Source: Kribbella caucasensis | GTDB taxonomy: Bacteria; Actinomycetota; Actinomycetes; Propionibacteriales; Kribbellaceae | DNA: 64,000 nt | Assembly: GCF_004361855.1 (NCBI RefSeq) | Contig: NZ_SNWQ01000006.1 | Span: 62,001-126,000, forward strand | Direction of reading: 5' to 3' | Shown: positions 61,627 to 64,000 of the stretch, in pieces | How positions within the stretch are numbered: the first letter of the stretch is position 1 | How the letters are laid out: each line of letters begins with the position of its first letter | Notes under the pieces: generated by a model | What the model was told of the DNA's origin: nothing | Databases searched by the model: none | Seen by the model: only the letters and a program-made list of their open reading frames with translations | Made by a program: the position numbers and the translations under genes

Positions 61627-63654
61627 ATGTCTGCTGAAAGGCCCCCTGATATCTCCGACGAAACCCTGCAAACCGAGCGAGACTATCTCCGTACGTCGCG
61701 TGCCGCGCTGGCCGTGATGCGGGAGAAGACCGGCGCGCTGGAGATCCACAGCGCCGACCGGGTGAACACCGAGTTCCTCAAGGCCGCGATCTGGCGGCGG
61801 ATGAAGGAGCTCGAGGACGATCCCGAGGTCCCGCTGTTCTTCGGCCGGCTGGACTACCTCGAACCCGCCGAGGAGACCTTCCACATCGGCCGCCGGCACG
61901 TGAACGACACCGAGGGCGAACCGCTGGTGGTGGACTGGCGAGCAGACATCTCGGTGCCGTTCTACCGGGCCAGCAAGACCGAGCCGATGGGCGTCGGCAG
62001 CCGCCGCCGGTTCGGGTTCACGCACGGCGAGCTGACCGCCTTCGAGGACGAGGACCTGACCGCTCCCGGGGTCACCGATCAGCACAGCGACATCCTGGAC
62101 GCGGAGATCGAGCGGCCAAGATCCGGGCCGATGCGCGACATCGTGGCGACGATCCAGCCCGAGCAGGACGTGATCGTCCGGGCAGGGGTCGACGACACGA
62201 TCTGCGTCCAGGGTGCGCCGGGGACGGGGAAGACCGCGGTCGGCCTGCACCGCGCGGCGTACCTGCTCTATGCGTACCGTGACCAGCTCAGCCGGGCCGG
62301 TGTGCTGGTGGTCGGCCCGAACGCGAGCTTCCTGCGCTACATCGGCGATGTGCTCCCCGCGCTCGGCGAGATCGAGGCGAAGCAGACCACCGTCGAGGAA
62401 CTCGTCGCCCGCGTGAAGATCACCGGGCCCGGCCCGGCCGCGGTCGACGTACTCAAGGGTGACGCGCGGATGGCGCAGGTGCTGCACCGCGCGGTCTGGT
62501 CCCAGGTCCAGTTGCCGAAGGAAGCCCTGGTCGCCCCGCGCGGATCGCATCGCTGGCGCGTCCCGGCGTACGAGACCGAGGAACTGGTCAACGAGCTCCG
62601 CACCCGCGGTATCCGGTACGGCGCCGGTCGCGGGATGCTGCCGCAACGGCTCGCGCACGCGGTACTGCTGCGGATGGAGGCGGCCGGGGACTCCCCCGAC
62701 GACCGAGTTCAGGACGCCGTGGCTCGGAGCCGCCCGGTCAAGCAGTACGCCGATGCGCTGTGGCCGGCCGTGGATCCGGTCAAGCTGGTGTTCCGGTTGT
62801 TCACCGACGCCGAGTGGCTCGCCGAGCACGCCGACGGGATCCTCAGCGACGCGGAGCAGGCCTTGTTGCTGTGGGACAAGGCGCCGCGGTCGGCCGGGGC
62901 GGCGAAGTGGTCCGTCGCGGATGCCACCTTGATCGACGAAGTGGCCGACCTGGTGGATCGCACGCCGAGCCTCGGACACGTCGTACTGGACGAGGCGCAG
63001 GACCTGTCGGCGATGCAACTGCGGGCGGTCGGGCGGCGGTGTTCGACGGGATCGATGACCGTGCTCGGCGACATCGCACAGGGGACCACGCCGTGGGCGA
63101 CGCCGTCGTGGGACGAGGCGCTGACGCATCTCGGGAAGACGGGCGCGCACACCGAGGAACTGACCGCCGGCTTCCGCGTCCCCGGCCAGGTGATCGAGTA
63201 CGCCGCCCGCTTGCTGCCCGTGATCGCGCCCCACCTGACCCCGCCGACCGCAGTACGGCGTGCTCGCGGTGAACTGGCGATCACCCAGGTCCCCGACAGC
63301 CTCGCAGCGGCCCTGTCCGTCCTGGACGAGGTGACCACGCGCCCCGGATCGATCGGCCTCATCGTGCCGGACGCATTGGTCCCGAACACCCGAAAAGCCT
63401 TGCAGCACAAGGGAATCCCCTTCGCCATCCTGGGCGACGAAGACGACGTCGACGCGCACCTCGACGTAGTCCCCGCCAGCCTGGCCAAGGGCCTCGAGTT
63501 CGACCACGTAATCCTGGTCGAACCAGCCGCCATCGTCTCCGGCGAAGCCGATGAACGCACCGGCCTGCGCCGCCTCTACGTCTGCCTGACCCGCGCAGTC
63601 ACCTCCCTGGCCGTCCTCCACACCGACAACCTCCCCGCCGTACTCAGCAGCTAG
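61627..63654 (+). CDS. HelD-family RNA polymerase recycling ATPase (HelR-like)
   Basis: A 675-residue superfamily 1 (UvrD-like) motor. An N-terminal coiled-coil arm (about 10-65) and a region with the family's FFGRLDYLEP, FHIGRRHV and PLVVDWRADISVPFYRA motifs precede Walker A GAPGTGKT (196-203). Walker B is VVLDEAQD near residue 455, and motifs near the C-terminus include AKGLEFDHVILVEPA and YVCLTRAVTSL. The actinobacterial HelD/HelR proteins displace RNA polymerase from DNA and can give rifamycin tolerance. No convincing rifamycin-associated element was found upstream. The ATG follows GGAGG. The HelR assignment is by family pattern; general HelD is the alternative. Confidence 0.87.
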   Translation: MSAERPPDISDETLQTERDYLRTSRAALAVMREKTGALEIHSADRVNTEFLKAAIWRRMKELEDDPEVPLFFGRLDYLEPAEETFHIGRRHVNDTEGEPLVVDWRADISVPFYRASKTEPMGVGSRRRFGFTHGELTAFEDEDLTAPGVTDQHSDILDAEIERPRSGPMRDIVATIQPEQDVIVRAGVDDTICVQGAPGTGKTAVGLHRAAYLLYAYRDQLSRAGVLVVGPNASFLRYIGDVLPALGEIEAKQTTVEELVARVKITGPGPAAVDVLKGDARMAQVLHRAVWSQVQLPKEALVAPRGSHRWRVPAYETEELVNELRTRGIRYGAGRGMLPQRLAHAVLLRMEAAGDSPDDRVQDAVARSRPVKQYADALWPAVDPVKLVFRLFTDAEWLAEHADGILSDAEQALLLWDKAPRSAGAAKWSVADATLIDEVADLVDRTPSLGHVVLDEAQDLSAMQLRAVGRRCSTGSMTVLGDIAQGTTPWATPSWDEALTHLGKTGAHTEELTAGFRVPGQVIEYAARLLPVIAPHLTPPTAVRRARGELAITQVPDSLAAALSVLDEVTTRPGSIGLIVPDALVPNTRKALQHKGIPFAILGDEDDVDAHLDVVPASLAKGLEFDHVILVEPAAIVSGEADERTGLRRLYVCLTRAVTSLAVLHTDNLPAVLSS

Positions 63655-63660
63655 CCCGAC

Positions 63661-63749
63661 TTGAGCAAACAAAACCGGGACCTTGACCAACAACGCGGGA
63701 CCTCGAACATGTCGTGCCTAGTCCACGGTCCCCGTTTCTTGTTCAAGGT
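63661..63749. repeat. Second copy of the hairpin terminator repeat, plus a partial copy
   Basis: 63683-63749 aligns with 52081-52147 over 67 bp. It holds CGGGACC (63696-63702) and GGTCCCCG (63727-63734) as stem arms and the same TTTCTTGTTC tail. Immediately upstream, 63661-63682 (beginning TTGAGCAAACAAAACC) is a degenerate copy of the first third. The array starts seven bases after the HelR stop, so it probably serves as a terminator. Confidence 0.65.
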
Positions 63750-64000
63750 CAGGGCTATCGCACGCACACCTGGTGTCGATGATCCGCCTGGTGAGACGGC
63801 TCGGGTCTGGGACCGTAAGACGGTGACTTTTGGCGCAGAGGGTATGTGGCCATTTGTTGCCGTGCTGCGGAGTTGGTGGGTTTTCGCGGTGCCGGTCGGG
63901 CGCTGGAAAGGCGATCGCGTGTGCTGGTGAACCGGGGAATCACCTGGCCCTTGTCGCCACACCTCCCGGCGGCTCCGCGACAGCCGCGTCCCACCCCGAC
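63750..64000. other. Unassigned right-end sequence
   Basis: No coding region, RNA gene or repeat could be supported here. Open frames on either strand lack recognisable motifs and ribosome-binding sites, and the stretch may be the regulatory region of a gene beyond the window. Confidence 0.5.

Noticed and set aside
61447..63693. A 748-codon open frame opposite the HelR gene
   Set aside because: It is a shadow frame in high-GC DNA; the plus strand encodes a complete HelD-family protein with all motifs.
63850..64000. Possible leader RNA or riboswitch (GGTGAACCGGGGAATCACC)
   Set aside because: The partial resemblance to nucleotide riboswitch motifs is too weak and the window ends before a downstream gene.
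1..64000. CRISPR array
   Set aside because: No regularly spaced direct repeats were seen; the only repeats are the hairpins and operators listed.

Overview
The window is about 64 kb of very GC-rich DNA from an actinobacterium. Mycothione reductase, a cold-shock protein with a C-terminal extension, the DUF2530/DUF3027 pair, an Rv0233-like R2lox, an XPB helicase with an Rv0862c-like partner, a HelR-type motor and a DUF222-HNH endonuclease together suggest the order Propionibacteriales, possibly a Kribbella-like soil organism. The genus is an inference from gene content. No rRNA or tRNA gene was seen.
Layout. 1-9 kb: a MarR-MFS-mycothione reductase operon cut by the left edge, a 167-bp palindromic MITE-like element, a membrane protein, an S9 peptidase, and an NCS2 permease with a methyltransferase. 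9-17 kb: a conserved actinobacterial neighbourhood (DUF2530, DUF3027, MFS, cold-shock protein, HAD). It is interrupted by an IS1341-type TnpB element flanked by the remains of a divergent MFS/TetR efflux pair; the HAD domain is fused to a LarE sulfur transferase. 16.6-19.3 kb: a TauD-like dioxygenase and a TetR-R2lox operon. 19.3-27.2 kb: a galactan utilisation locus (GH53, GH42, ABC transporter without ATPase, LacI regulator) with two matching operators between the divergent arms. 27.4-29.2 kb: a DUF222-HNH protein.
29.2-37.1 kb: a tight eight-gene operon related to the MSMEG_0565-0572 / Sll0783-0787 (Nit1C) clusters linked to nitrogen starvation and cyanide use. It holds a flavin oxidoreductase, an amidohydrolase, an MSMEG_0572-type protein, a radical SAM enzyme, a GNAT-AIR synthase fusion, two tandem nitrilase-fold proteins and a glycosyltransferase. 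One nitrilase paralogue has lost its catalytic Cys and Glu. 37.2-46 kb: an acyl-CoA synthetase, an MNT antitoxin with a frameshifted HEPN toxin, an Mrr-like endonuclease, a DUF6454 gene with an in-frame TAG, SIMPL, a metallophosphatase, VapBC, DUF427 and a hydrolase.
46.4-54.3 kb: a GNAT protein, the Rv0862c-like helicase-associated protein, a TetR/MFS efflux pair, Nudix and XPB. 54.3-60.7 kb: a sialidase-centred locus (sialidase, NanA/DapA-family lyase, GntR regulator) divergent from a second ABC transporter without ATPase. 60.8-63.7 kb: a PAP2 phosphatase and HelR. Two copies of a hairpin repeat, at about 52.1 and 63.7 kb, follow stop codons.
Both sugar transporters lack an ATPase gene, so they probably use a shared MsiK-type ATPase encoded elsewhere. 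The strongest candidates for new biology are the nitrilase-cluster variant with its active/inactive nitrilase pair, the HAD-LarE fusion, the TnpB element with a predicted self-derived guide, and the broken MNT-HEPN pair.
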